64,000 nucleotides of DNA from UBA4733 sp036734945. GTDB lineage: Bacteria; Chloroflexota; UBA4733. Shown here one piece after another: positions 34,209-43,175 of the stretch (positions are counted from its first letter, which is position 1; each line of letters begins with the position of its first letter). Location of the stretch: NCBI GenBank assembly GCA_036734945.1, contig DAIMXP010000025.1, positions 7,014-71,013 of the forward strand, read 5' to 3'. Below the pieces are notes generated by a model that saw nothing but the letters and a program-made list of their open reading frames with translations, searched no databases and was not told where the DNA came from. The position numbers and the translations under genes are program-made.

Positions 34209-35060
34209 TCATTGCATCTTGCGGGCGGCGATCGTTGCCGCCACCAGAGCGCGCATCGTGAGCAACTGCACAGGGAATACGGGATCGAAAACGTAGGCTT
34301 CTTCACTGTCGTCGCCTAGCTGGCTCGTTGCCAGCACAAGGGTGGCCGCCTGGCTCAGCCCGCCGTCGGGAGCGTTGGTGAGCAAGATGACCTGCGTTCC
34401 CTGTGTTCGTAGTTGGCGAAGGGTCATGAGCAGTTCAGCCCCCGAGCCAGAAGCGCGACCCCGGTGCGAGACGGCCACGACGACGTCCTGCGGATCAATA
34501 TCGCTGGCCCAGGTGGAATCGCCCGGGGCGACTTCGGCTCTGGTGCGCCAGCCACGGTAAGCGAGCATGCTGGCGAGCCGCTTCGCCACCACGCCGGATG
34601 TTGCGTAGCCAACCGTCACGACACGCCTGGCGGCAGCCAGTAGACGCGCCGCCGCCGCCATCGCCGCCGGATCAATGCCGTCCAGGTTCCGTTGCAGGGC
34701 AGCGATGTCATCAAGGACACTCGCACGGGCGGCGCCCCAGAGCGGCTCAGCGCCGTGGTTGTCAAGCTGCGGCACGACCGCCGCCGCGACGCCCTCGGCC
34801 CCCAGTTCTTCCGCCAGGGCAACGCGCAGCGCCCGAAAGCCGCTCAGGCCTATCGTGCGGCTGAAACGCGAAATCACGGCTGGCGCCACGCCGATTTCCC
34901 GGGCCAGCGCCTGAATGGGGAGTTCGATGACGAGCCGCGGCCGGCGTAGCACCGCCTGCGCCACCACCTGCTCGGCGGAAGTGAAGTGCCGGTATCGTCG
35001 CGCCACCGACCTGCGCAGCGTCTCGGCAAGGGGAACGCTGACGGCCTCGGGAATCGCCAC
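34209..35060 (-). CDS. MurR/RpiR-family transcriptional regulator
   Basis: The 283-residue protein starts at GTG with CAGGAG upstream. The N-terminal HTH_6 domain (about 10-85) contains IQALAREIGVAPAVISRFSRTIGLSGFRALR. The C-terminal SIS domain (about 120-260) has VVTVGYATSGVVAKRL and VVAVSHRGRASGSGAELL, which bind sugar phosphates. It is divergent from the SBP 6 operon and upstream of a sulfatase, so it probably controls one or both in response to a phosphorylated sugar. Confidence 0.88.
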   Translation of the reverse strand: MAIPEAVSVPLAETLRRSVARRYRHFTSAEQVVAQAVLRRPRLVIELPIQALAREIGVAPAVISRFSRTIGLSGFRALRVALAEELGAEGVAAAVVPQLDNHGAEPLWGAARASVLDDIAALQRNLDGIDPAAMAAAARLLAAARRVVTVGYATSGVVAKRLASMLAYRGWRTRAEVAPGDSTWASDIDPQDVVVAVSHRGRASGSGAELLMTLRQLRTQGTQVILLTNAPDGGLSQAATLVLATSQLGDDSEEAYVFDPVFPVQLLTMRALVAATIAARKMQ

Positions 35061-35072
35061 CTTCTCGCTCCT

Positions 35073-35085
35073 GAAATAAAATTTC
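35073..35085. promoter_or_regulatory. Candidate RpiR autoregulatory operator
   Basis: GAAAT-AAA-ATTTC is a perfect palindrome 12 bases before the regulator start. RpiR-family operators often take the form of AT-rich palindromes with a short spacer. It stands out in otherwise GC-rich DNA. Confidence 0.5.
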
Positions 35086-35112
35086 TGTCTTTCGGCAATG
35101 GCACAAAAAGTA

Positions 35113-35151
35113 TTGACATGATAGTACCTGCTGTCTATCCTTGATAGCAGT
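35113..35151 (+). promoter_or_regulatory. Promoter and overlapping operator of the SBP 6-phosphoesterase operon
   Basis: TTGACA (35113-35118), a 17-base spacer and TATCCT (35136-35141) form a good sigma-70 promoter facing SBP 6. CTGCTGTC..GATAGCAG (35129-35151), an imperfect inverted repeat, covers the -10 and would suit a repressor. Confidence 0.65.
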
Positions 35152-35276
35152 CACCTCGGCGTCGCCCATCGGCGCAGGCGTCTGGGGCTTCTGATGCCTG
35201 TCGATACGTCAGATCGGCAGCCTGCGCCAGTGGGCGCCCCTCCCGGAGGTGCTACGTTCGTGGAAGGACGACCAAC

Positions 35277-36797
35277 ATGGCAACCTGCAGCGATGGAACT
35301 ATGAGGACGCGACGGCAACTACTGGCAGGCGCGATGACCGTGGCCGTTGGCTTGTTGACCGCCTGCGGCTCCAGCGGCCAGACTGCCAGCGCCACTGTCG
35401 CTGCGACCAATCCAACCGGAACTGGTCAGTCGAGCACGGCGACCAGCACTATCGGAACCGGTCAGGCCGGTGGAGCGACCGGTACAGCACGAGGGAGTAC
35501 AGCAGCGGCGACCACTACGAACGCGACCAGGACTGCAACCAACAGCATCACAGCTACGGCGACCGCCGCCGGCGCTGCACCGCAGGCAACGAACGGGCAC
35601 CTCACCATCTGGCACGCCTCCGGCACCCAGACCATCGCCAGCAAGACCTTAGATGGCCTCATCCACGACTTCCAGGCGCAAAACCCGACCATCCAGGCGG
35701 ACCACGTCGTATCTTCCAGCACCAGCTCGAACAACTTCGAGAAGCTCACCGCCAGCATGGCTGGTGGTGAGCCACCCGACGTGATGTCCATTGACGTCAT
35801 CTGGCCGGCAGCGCTGGTCGCCAAGCAGGCCATCCGACCGCTGGACTCCTACCTGAATTCCAAACAAACCAGCGCCACCGGCCCCCTGTTGAGCGACTAC
35901 TACCCCGGTCCGCTGGATGCCTGCACGATTGCCCAGAAGACCTACGCCCTTCCCTATGAGACGAGCGGTCTGTTGCTCTTTTACAACCAGGATATGTTCC
36001 GCGTCGCCGGGCTCGACCCCACGACGGCGCTGGCTACCTGGTCGAGCTTCCGCGAGGCGGCGGTCCAACTCACCAGGCGTAGTGGCACTACCTTTGAGCA
36101 GATGGGGTTCCTGATTCCACGCGCCTCCCTGGAGTGGCGCATGTATACCTTCGCGCCGTTCGTCTGGCAGGCCGGCGGCGACTTTGTGAATGCCGATGGC
36201 ACGAAGGATACCTTCAACCAGGCGCCAGGCGTCGCGGCAGCCCAGTTCTGGACGGATCTGGTCATCAAGGACCAGGTCACGGCGCTGAAGCAGCCGGCGA
36301 ACCTGTTTGAAACAGGCAAAGCAGGCATCTATATCCAGGGCCCGGGCGACATCGTGCGACTGACCCAGCTGAAGCTCCCCTTCGCCTTTGGCACCGCTCT
36401 CCTTCCGAAGCAACAGACTGCTGCCAGCGATACCGGCGGCTGGAACTGGAGCATCGCCTCCCAATCCAAACGTGCCGACCAGGCCTGGACCTGGTTGGAG
36501 TGGAGCGGACGCGTGGCCCAACTGGTGCGCTGGAGTCTGGCCGTCGGCGCGGTCCCACCGCGCAAGAGTGCGCGCGACACCAAAGAATGGCAGGACCTCG
36601 TCACCGCTCAGCCGACCTGGAAGGCGGCGCTGGATACCCTGGCCATCCAGCGCACGCGCCCCAAGCTGGTTCGCTACACCGATTGGTCACCCATCGTCAG
36701 TAACGGATTGGAACAGGCAGTCAGCGGCGCTACCGCCGTCCAGCAGGCGCTTGATACCGCGGCCCGGCTTGCCGACGCCGTGCTCACCCAGTCATGA
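35277..36797 (+). CDS. ABC-type solute-binding lipoprotein (SBP 6)
   Basis: The 506-residue protein has Tat-like RTRRQLLAGA, lipobox LLTAC and a long Thr/Ala/Gly tether of about 80 residues. The binding domain begins GHLTIWHASGTQT. SSNNFEKLTASMAGGEPPDVMSID and LLLFYNQDMF are family features. ATG 35277 has GGAAGGA upstream, but ATG 35301 would also give a complete signal peptide. Its stop codon overlaps the start of the metallophosphoesterase gene (ATGA). It is divergent from the RpiR regulator. Confidence 0.86.
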   Translation: MATCSDGTMRTRRQLLAGAMTVAVGLLTACGSSGQTASATVAATNPTGTGQSSTATSTIGTGQAGGATGTARGSTAAATTTNATRTATNSITATATAAGAAPQATNGHLTIWHASGTQTIASKTLDGLIHDFQAQNPTIQADHVVSSSTSSNNFEKLTASMAGGEPPDVMSIDVIWPAALVAKQAIRPLDSYLNSKQTSATGPLLSDYYPGPLDACTIAQKTYALPYETSGLLLFYNQDMFRVAGLDPTTALATWSSFREAAVQLTRRSGTTFEQMGFLIPRASLEWRMYTFAPFVWQAGGDFVNADGTKDTFNQAPGVAAAQFWTDLVIKDQVTALKQPANLFETGKAGIYIQGPGDIVRLTQLKLPFAFGTALLPKQQTAASDTGGWNWSIASQSKRADQAWTWLEWSGRVAQLVRWSLAVGAVPPRKSARDTKEWQDLVTAQPTWKAALDTLAIQRTRPKLVRYTDWSPIVSNGLEQAVSGATAVQQALDTAARLADAVLTQS

Positions 36798-38239
36798 ACC
36801 CGCCGGAGGGTCCTTCGGCCGACCCTCCCCGCCTGCGCCTGGCCATTGTGGGCGATACGCACTACCTCAACCCGGCGTACCACCGCGGCGCCCTCGGCGA
36901 TGCTGCCGGCGCACCGAGCAATGCCCCGGACATTACACGGCATACCTGGACGACGCAGGAGGTGCTGCCACAGCTCGTTGCCGAGGTGCGCGCCGCCGCC
37001 CCGGATCTCGTTGTCCACCTGGGCGACGTGGTCCAGGGTCACTGCGACGCCGCCGCCGGGGATGCGGCGGAGTTACGGGAGGCCTGGGAGTTCTTTACGG
37101 CGCTCCCGCGTCCGCTGCTCTTCGTGCGAGGCACGCACGAAGGGCGACCAGGCGGCCCCGCCGACGCCATCTACCGCGACCTGTTCTTGACCGAAGTCGC
37201 CCGCACGTCAGGCCAGGTGCCGGCAACAGTGACTACCAACTATGCCCTCGTTGTCGGGGGCATTCGGGTCATCATCCTCGACTACACGACCTTCCGGCCG
37301 GCTGGCGAAGCCGAACGCTTGCTGGTGGAGCAATTGGCGCTGGCCGAACGCCGCGGGGAACAGGTCGTCCTCTGTGGTCACCCACCCCTGATCCCGGTCG
37401 CCAGGCCCTTCTTCAGCCGGCTCGACTATGCCCAAGGCGTGCTGGCCCGTCTGGCCGCCAGCACCGCCCCGACGGTCTACTGCTGCGGGCACACGCACAA
37501 TCAGGTCGCCAGCCTGCACCGGCTCAGCGGCGAGCGCTGGCTACCGCAACTCCAGAGCGTGCCGCTCGGTTATCCCGACCGCGCACCGCTCCCCCTCCAG
37601 CATGTGCGAGGCTTGCTGCCACCGCCAGAGGATTTGCACTACGGCTGGGGCTATCTGGAAGACTCCGCTCCAGGCTGGATCCTGGCAGAGGTGGAGGCCC
37701 ATGGCCTTCGGCTCCGCTGGCGGCGCCTCGGCCAGCAAGAGGATGGGGGTGAGGTATACCTGGGCTTGGATGGTCGGGCCACCTTCGTGCATACGCCGGC
37801 CGAGGCGCCACCGGTGCCGCCGCCCGCGTGGCCCCTGCAAATAGGCGATGCGCGCGTACGCACCGTATGGTTGCGCGCTGCTGGTTCGGCCAGTCGTGCC
37901 CCCCACCGGCTCTTTCTGAATGACTGTGCCATTGGAACATTGCCACGCCTGGAGTACTTCGATGCCCGGCAGGGGCTCGCCATCCCGCCCGCTTGCTGGC
38001 CGGCCATTACCCAGCAGAACGTCCTCCGCCTGGAGCCGGTGGCCGAGGAGGAGCGCAGCCACTGTGGCTTTGTCATCGAAGTGACGCTCGCCAATGGCAG
38101 TGTCGCCCGCACGAGACCGCTCGCCGACATCTATACGACGTCGCCAAAATGGGATGGCTGGCGCTGGGCGGCGCCTTCCCTGCGCCGAGTTGGCCAGGAT
38201 GAGCCGTTGCGTCTCTGCTTGGACTTCATGGGAACCTGA
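36794..38239 (+). CDS. Calcineurin-like metallophosphoesterase
   Basis: The 481-residue protein carries dimetal-site motifs in order: IVGDTHY (GDxH), LGDVVQG (GDxx), RGTHEGR (position of GNH[D/E], with Thr replacing Asn), LCGHPP and CGHTHN (GHxH). The catalytic domain fills about 15-290. A beta-rich C-terminal half of about 190 residues with no recognised family follows. No signal peptide is seen. It is translationally coupled to SBP 6, suggesting that it dephosphorylates or cleaves a diester in the captured compound. Confidence 0.8.
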   Translation: MNPPEGPSADPPRLRLAIVGDTHYLNPAYHRGALGDAAGAPSNAPDITRHTWTTQEVLPQLVAEVRAAAPDLVVHLGDVVQGHCDAAAGDAAELREAWEFFTALPRPLLFVRGTHEGRPGGPADAIYRDLFLTEVARTSGQVPATVTTNYALVVGGIRVIILDYTTFRPAGEAERLLVEQLALAERRGEQVVLCGHPPLIPVARPFFSRLDYAQGVLARLAASTAPTVYCCGHTHNQVASLHRLSGERWLPQLQSVPLGYPDRAPLPLQHVRGLLPPPEDLHYGWGYLEDSAPGWILAEVEAHGLRLRWRRLGQQEDGGEVYLGLDGRATFVHTPAEAPPVPPPAWPLQIGDARVRTVWLRAAGSASRAPHRLFLNDCAIGTLPRLEYFDARQGLAIPPACWPAITQQNVLRLEPVAEEERSHCGFVIEVTLANGSVARTRPLADIYTTSPKWDGWRWAAPSLRRVGQDEPLRLCLDFMGT

Positions 38240-38314
38240 CCGAAAACTCGCCGCGGGGCCATGCACCACTGCCGACCTGTTCGGCCGGGAAGCTTACTAT
38301 GTCTTGTAAGACAA

Positions 38315-38440
38315 AAATTTCAGTCCTACGTTGTGGTGGATGAGATTTGGCAGCGCGTCGGCCCGCTGTTTCGGCGGCCCCGTCCGCCACCCGACTGCTC
38401 GGATAGTGAGTTGCTGACGCTGGCGCTGCTGGAGAGTGTC
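38315..38440 (+). pseudogene. N-terminal fragment of an IS982/IS4-like transposase
   Basis: This segment encodes VVVDEIWQRVGPLF and then RPPPDCSDSELLTLALLES, resembling the start of IS982-type DDE transposases (..VDD.....GRPP.LSDSE..TLALL). There is no start codon with a ribosome site and no catalytic domain; the fragment stops against the end of the creatininase-family gene. The rest of the 38240-38438 gap shows nothing else. Confidence 0.55.
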
Positions 38441-39341
38441 AGGGCTCGGCCAGGATGGCATCGACCGGTAGCTTCCAGTGCTCGTGCCAGACCGAGTCGG
38501 GCGGTGGTGGCTCGCCGCTGGGTTCCTGCATGCACGCGAACTCCTTCAGCCGCGGCCGAACGACCGTTTCCCAGAGCGCTTCCACATCGGCATAGGTGCG
38601 CAACGTGTGACGCGGCTGCAGGCTCGCATAGGTCGCCAGCAACTCGCGACCCTTGCTCGACAGCACGCGGGCCGACGCGGCGACGATGTTCTCGCCCAGT
38701 AAGCGATTGGCCTGCTGCGCGCTGGCACTCATGCCGAACTGGGGCAATGGCGTGCCCGGCGGCGGCAGGCGGGAGGCGTCCACGCAGTCCGGCTCCAGGG
38801 CCCAGAGCACGGAGGTCTCCAGTTGCCCGCCGTGATCGACGGGTACCCGTGTGCCGCTCTCCGGCAGCACATAGGGCATGGCGGGGCGTGGACACCAGAG
38901 GCGCGTGCCGACGTGCGGCTGCACCAGGTCGATCAGGCGGGCAAAGTCCGACGCGTGCGGCCCGAGGTGGCCGATCAAGAAGATCGCGGCGTGGAAACCG
39001 AGCAGGTCCGCCGTACGCAGGTGGTACAGGACCTGCCGGAAGAACACCCGGGGCGGCACGGCGGTGATCCAGGCGCGGTCGGTCTCACCAACCATGCGCC
39101 GCCCCCAGGCGGCGAAGGGGCCATAGCCGTGGATGTGCCAGTAGTCCGGCGGCGCCACAATGCCGCCATCCCCTCGGGCCGCGGCGCAGGCCAGGCCGTG
39201 CGAGTTCAGCGCGTCCAAACCGAGCGTGTTGTGCGGTCCGTGCGGCTCGCAGAGGCCGTAGGTGAAGTAGAGCAGCGGATGGGCGGCGAAAGCCTGTTCC
39301 AACTCATCGGGGAACATGCGTTCCCAGCGAACTTCGCGCAC
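38439..39341 (-). CDS. Creatininase-family amidohydrolase (paralogue 1)
   Basis: The 300-residue protein starts at GTG 39341, preceded by AGGGGGT; the paralogue at 60980-61873 starts at the equivalent residue. The metal-binding block is YGLCEPHGPHNTLGLD (family EQHGPH..xxxD), followed by FLIGHLGPH and QLETSVLWA. Family members hydrolyse cyclic or formyl amides (creatinine, FAPy compounds, mycofactocin precursor). The family's usual Gln before the first HGPH is Pro here. It is driven by its own promoter (39403-39432). Confidence 0.82.
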   Translation of the reverse strand: MREVRWERMFPDELEQAFAAHPLLYFTYGLCEPHGPHNTLGLDALNSHGLACAAARGDGGIVAPPDYWHIHGYGPFAAWGRRMVGETDRAWITAVPPRVFFRQVLYHLRTADLLGFHAAIFLIGHLGPHASDFARLIDLVQPHVGTRLWCPRPAMPYVLPESGTRVPVDHGGQLETSVLWALEPDCVDASRLPPPGTPLPQFGMSASAQQANRLLGENIVAASARVLSSKGRELLATYASLQPRHTLRTYADVEALWETVVRPRLKEFACMQEPSGEPPPPDSVWHEHWKLPVDAILAEP

Positions 39342-39402
39342 GTTGTCACCCCCTTCACGGGCCACCGATGCTCGTTGACAAGTTCCACCCTGGGCCGCTA
39401 GA

Positions 39403-39432
39403 ATGATACCGATGCCCTGATATCGGTGTCAA
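39403..39432 (-). promoter_or_regulatory. Promoter/operator of creatininase paralogue 1
   Basis: Read on the minus strand, TTGACA, an 18-base spacer and TATCAT form a promoter. Spacer and -10 are nearly the same as in the promoter at 55835-55864; both contain repeated CGRTATCA units. A shared regulator is likely. Confidence 0.65.
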
Positions 39433-39541
39433 CACAAAGGGAGCGTTGAAGGACCGACGGATGTGACCACGCACTTTACGTGGCCGCTCGTCAAGATCGT
39501 GGATGTGGGCAACGCCTGCAACGATAGGTAAAGGAACGCGA

Positions 39542-41059
39542 ATGGTGGCCCAGGCCGACCCGCGCCGTCCGAACGTATTGTGGCTGATGAGCGATCAGCA
39601 CAACGCTTCCTGTATGGGCCATGCCGGGCGCAACGTCCGCACGCCACATCTGGATGCGCTGGCCGCCGGTGGCGTGAGTTTCAGCCAGGCCTTTTGCAAC
39701 AACCCGATCTGCGCCCCCTCGCGCGTCACCTTCATCACCGGTCAGTATCCGCACAGCCACGGGCACCTGGGCAATACGATCTTCGACTATCCCGAAGGCA
39801 ACCCCAACACCCTTGCCGCCCTCGCCCGGCGCGGCGGCTACCAGACTGCCGTGATCGGCAAGGTACACATGATCCGCGCCTGGGACCAGGAAGGCTTCGA
39901 GTACCGCCGGTACTGCGACCTCGCCGACGCCGACCGCGATGACCCGCTTTCCAACCACTACTTTCGCTACCTGCACGAGCACGGTCTGGCCGACTGCTAC
40001 GACCTGGGGACCTTGCCGCCGGACCATCCCGGCAAACGCAGCCTCTGGTTCGTGAGCGCGATTCCCCACGAACACTCGCTGGAAGTGTGGACCGGTGAGG
40101 AGACGCTGCGCTTCTTGCGGCAGCGCGATCAGCAACGGCCCTTCTTTCTGCAGATGTCGTTCCAGCGTCCGCACGCGCCACTGTCCCCTTCGCCCGAGCG
40201 GGCCCACATGTACCGGCCGGAGGAGATCGACCTGCCTAACAATGCCGCGGACCTGTTCGAGCGGCGCTTCGTCACGAAACCGACCGTTCAGCGCGAGCAC
40301 ATCAGCCGCCGCGGCGCCTACCCTTACGTGTCGGCCGACGTCGAGGAGTTGCGCCGGCAACTCACGCACTACTACGCGCTGGTGACGATTATCGACGAGC
40401 AGATCGGCCGCGTGCTCGACGAACTCCGGCAAAGCGGTGAGTTGGAGAACACCGTGGTCGTCTACGTCTCCGACCACGGTGACTTTGCCGGCGAGCACGG
40501 GCTGATGCAGAAGAACCTCGGCATCTATGAGTCGATTCAGCGCATCCCCTTCATCCTTGTCTACCCAGGCTGCCCCGCCGGCCGCCAGGTAACCGATCTG
40601 GTGGAGAGCGTCGACCTGTACCCGACGCTCTGCGACTTGATGCGCCTGGAGACACCGGAAGGAGTCGACGGCGCCAGCCTGTTGCCGCTAATTGCTGGGG
40701 AGCAGTCCGGCAAGGAGGCCGTGCTCTGCGAGTGGGGTCATCCCCGTCACGGATCGCTGATCCTGGCGGTCCGCACCGCCGACTACCGGCTGGTGTACTA
40801 TGGTCGCGAGCAGGAAGGCGAGCTCTACCACCGCCGCTCGGATCCGGGAGAACTGGTCAACCGCTACGCGGATCCCATCTATCAGCCAGTGCGGCTGCAC
40901 CTGCTGGAACGAATCCTGGACCAGACGAAGCAGTTCCGCAAGAAGACAGACGTGGCGTCCGACCGCCGCGAGGATACCCTGACCCGCAACAGTCTGACCC
41001 GGCTGATCCACAAGGGGATGAAGAGCTGGTCGGATATCGCGCCACTCTATCGGCAGTGA
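39542..41059 (+). CDS. Type I sulfatase, CxPSR class
   Basis: The protein has 505 residues from the ATG with AAAGGA upstream. The formylglycine Cys is C57 (NPICAPSRVTFITGQ). The metal site NVLWLMSDQHN, the GKVHM element and YVSDHGDFAGEHGL are in the expected order. Residues 260-505 have a decayed duplicate at 50779-51232. The PIG-L gene starts about 100 bases downstream. It is divergent from the creatininase-family gene. Confidence 0.92.
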   Translation: MVAQADPRRPNVLWLMSDQHNASCMGHAGRNVRTPHLDALAAGGVSFSQAFCNNPICAPSRVTFITGQYPHSHGHLGNTIFDYPEGNPNTLAALARRGGYQTAVIGKVHMIRAWDQEGFEYRRYCDLADADRDDPLSNHYFRYLHEHGLADCYDLGTLPPDHPGKRSLWFVSAIPHEHSLEVWTGEETLRFLRQRDQQRPFFLQMSFQRPHAPLSPSPERAHMYRPEEIDLPNNAADLFERRFVTKPTVQREHISRRGAYPYVSADVEELRRQLTHYYALVTIIDEQIGRVLDELRQSGELENTVVVYVSDHGDFAGEHGLMQKNLGIYESIQRIPFILVYPGCPAGRQVTDLVESVDLYPTLCDLMRLETPEGVDGASLLPLIAGEQSGKEAVLCEWGHPRHGSLILAVRTADYRLVYYGREQEGELYHRRSDPGELVNRYADPIYQPVRLHLLERILDQTKQFRKKTDVASDRREDTLTRNSLTRLIHKGMKSWSDIAPLYRQ

Positions 41060-41157
41060 GCAAGATGGCGGTCTCTCCTTCAATCCCCTTTTGGAGGAGC
41101 ACGAGCAGGCGTACAGGCATCGACAGATTGTAGCCGGTGCTAGGAAAGGACACGGTC

Positions 41158-41967
41158 ATGCGCATCATTGCTTTTGGGGCACACCCGGACGACTGCGATT
41201 ACAAGGTTGGCGGTACTGCAGCGCTCTGGGTCCAACAAGGGCACGTCGTCAAGTTCGTTTCGGTGACGAACGGGGACGCCGGGCACCACGAGATTGGCGG
41301 CGTGGAACTGGCGCGCCGCCGAAGGGCGGAAGCGGCGGCGGCCGGCCAGGTCATCGGCGTCACCTATCAGGTGCTGGATATCCACGACGGGGAGTTGGAA
41401 CCGACACTCGCCAACCGGCGACGCGTCATCGAGCTTATCCGGGAGTTCCAGCCCGACCTTGTGCTGTCGCCACGGCCGAACGACTACCACCCGGATCACC
41501 GTTACACTGCCGTCCTGGTTCAAGACGCCGCCTACATGGTCACGGTGCCAAACATCGCAGCGCACACGCCCCATCTACGCGACAACCCCTGCATCTGCTA
41601 CGTCAGCGACCACTTCCAGCGGCCGTATCCCTTTACGCCCGACGTCGTGGTCGCCATCGACGAAGTTATGACGCTGAAAATGGACATGCTGCACTGTCAC
41701 GTCTCGCAGATGTACGAGTGGCTGCCCTACAACGGCCGGCGCGAGCAGGAGGTGCCGGCCACCGACCAGGAGCGTCGGCGCTGGTTGGAGGCATTGCGCG
41801 CGTCCGCCGGCCAGGACATCGCTAGCCGCTATCGGGAGAAACTGATTGAGCGCTACGGCCCGGCGCGAGGCTCCGCCATCCAATATGCCGAAGCGTTTGA
41901 AGCTTGCGAATACGGCGCCCGCCTATCGCCGGAGCGCCTCCAAGCGCTGTTCCCAGTGAAGGCTTGA
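41158..41967 (+). CDS. PIG-L family deacetylase (LmbE-like)
   Basis: The 269-residue protein has the ATG eight bases after AGGAAAGGA. The zinc motif AHPDD is at residues 8-12 (AFGAHPDDCDYKVGGT), with RPNDYHPDHR supplying the second His. TNGDAGHHE and ARRRRAEAAAAGQVIGV are typical of the family. It removes the N-acetyl group from GlcNAc-type glycosides. It sits in a plus-strand series with a sulfatase and an AraC regulator, so desulfation plus N-deacetylation of an amino sugar is plausible. Confidence 0.87.
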   Translation: MRIIAFGAHPDDCDYKVGGTAALWVQQGHVVKFVSVTNGDAGHHEIGGVELARRRRAEAAAAGQVIGVTYQVLDIHDGELEPTLANRRRVIELIREFQPDLVLSPRPNDYHPDHRYTAVLVQDAAYMVTVPNIAAHTPHLRDNPCICYVSDHFQRPYPFTPDVVVAIDEVMTLKMDMLHCHVSQMYEWLPYNGRREQEVPATDQERRRWLEALRASAGQDIASRYREKLIERYGPARGSAIQYAEAFEACEYGARLSPERLQALFPVKA

Positions 41968-42265
41968 CACCCGCCGATTCGCCGCCGGCGCACATCATCG
42001 TTTGTCAACCTACCGCCATGCCCATTTGTACTAGAGGGCAGCGCTGCAGCGCTCTCAATCGCCGACGATTGGGTCATGGTGCCGATTCCATGATACCATT
42101 TCCATATTGCTGGTCGGTGTCCATCGGCGCTCCCTTGTAGAGGTACTCGGGATCGCCTCTACAGATGCCCGATGGACCTCACCTCCGCCATTAACCAACC
42201 GCCGACCACGGTTCATGGGGATGCTACCGGTCGAAAGCGGTAGCGTAAAGTTGAGAGGCAACGGC
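41968..42265 (+). promoter_or_regulatory. Control region of the AraC gene with palindrome and shared 22-base motif
   Basis: This 298-base gap contains a perfect 14-bp palindrome AGCGCTGCAGCGCT (42040-42053). It also contains GATTCCATGATACCATTT plus YCAT at 42084-42105, identical at 21 of 22 positions to 16619-16640. No gene is apparent. The first may act as a hairpin after the PIG-L gene and the second as a regulator-binding site. Confidence 0.5.
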
Positions 42266-43150
42266 ATGCTCCAGGAGAGATGCGCAACACCCCCAAGCAC
42301 CCTGAGCAGAGTCACGGTCCTACCCCACGTCCGGCACCCAGCAGCGTGGCGAATGACCCCGCACGGGCATCCCAGAGTGGAATTGACCCTCGTCGCCGAT
42401 GGCAACGCGGAGTTGATCGCTCCCGGTCGAGCATCCTTGCACCTTCAGGCCGGCGACGTCGTCGCCATTCCTCCCGGCCTGCTCCATGCCTTCTCGACAG
42501 ATGACCGGGGCTGTGTCTTCCAGGTGGTGATGATGGATGATCTGCCGCAGGCGCTGTTGCGGCGCCTGATGCCGAGTGCGCTGCCGGCGCGCTTCGCGGT
42601 GTCCATCCCTGGACAGCGGGCATTCAGTGATCTCGCCGGTCGTATCGCTCAGGAACTGGCCTGCCGGCGTGAGCTCAGCGAGGAGTTGTGCTTTGCCCTG
42701 GCGACTGAGCTGGCGATACTCATCATGCGAGCAGGCGGGCCGGGCGCGGCGAAGCGCAACGGCGAGGTGAGCCGGGGTTACGTTGATGCGGCGCTGGCCG
42801 CCGTGAGAGCTGGTGAGACGCGGGTGGAGCAGCTAGCCGCCGTACTCCACATCTCCCCAAGTCACCTGCGCCGGCTCTTCCAGCGCGATCTCGGGCTCTC
42901 GCCGAGGGCCTACCTGCAGCGGCGCCGCCGCCAGGTGGCGGAGGAACTGCTCCGGCACACCGACCTACCGGTCGGGGCGATCGCCGTGCAGTTGGGCTAC
43001 GCCACGCATCGCGACTTCACCGCGGCGTTTACGCGCGCTGGCGGGATGTCGCCCTCTGCCTGGCGCCGCCGCCAGCCGGGAGCGGCAAACGCTGAGTTGT
43101 TGCCGATTACAGCAGCGGCGCCATACGTCGCCGCCATGGCCTCGACATGA
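42266..43150 (+). CDS. AraC-family transcriptional regulator with cupin sensor domain
   Basis: The protein has 294 residues from the ATG preceded by GAGAGG; the frame extends upstream through intergenic sequence. The N-terminal cupin has MTPHGHPRVELTLVADGNAEL and GDVVAIPPGLLHAF. The C-terminal double HTH has LAAVLHISPSHLRRLFQRDLGLSPRAYLQ and VGAIAVQLGYATHRDFTAAFTRAGGMSPSAWR. Such regulators usually activate sugar catabolism on ligand binding. It lies immediately upstream of SBP 7, a probable target. Confidence 0.9.
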   Translation: MLQERCATPPSTLSRVTVLPHVRHPAAWRMTPHGHPRVELTLVADGNAELIAPGRASLHLQAGDVVAIPPGLLHAFSTDDRGCVFQVVMMDDLPQALLRRLMPSALPARFAVSIPGQRAFSDLAGRIAQELACRRELSEELCFALATELAILIMRAGGPGAAKRNGEVSRGYVDAALAAVRAGETRVEQLAAVLHISPSHLRRLFQRDLGLSPRAYLQRRRRQVAEELLRHTDLPVGAIAVQLGYATHRDFTAAFTRAGGMSPSAWRRRQPGAANAELLPITAAAPYVAAMAST

Positions 43151-43175
43151 ATGCGTCAAGTTCTTGGTGGAGTGG

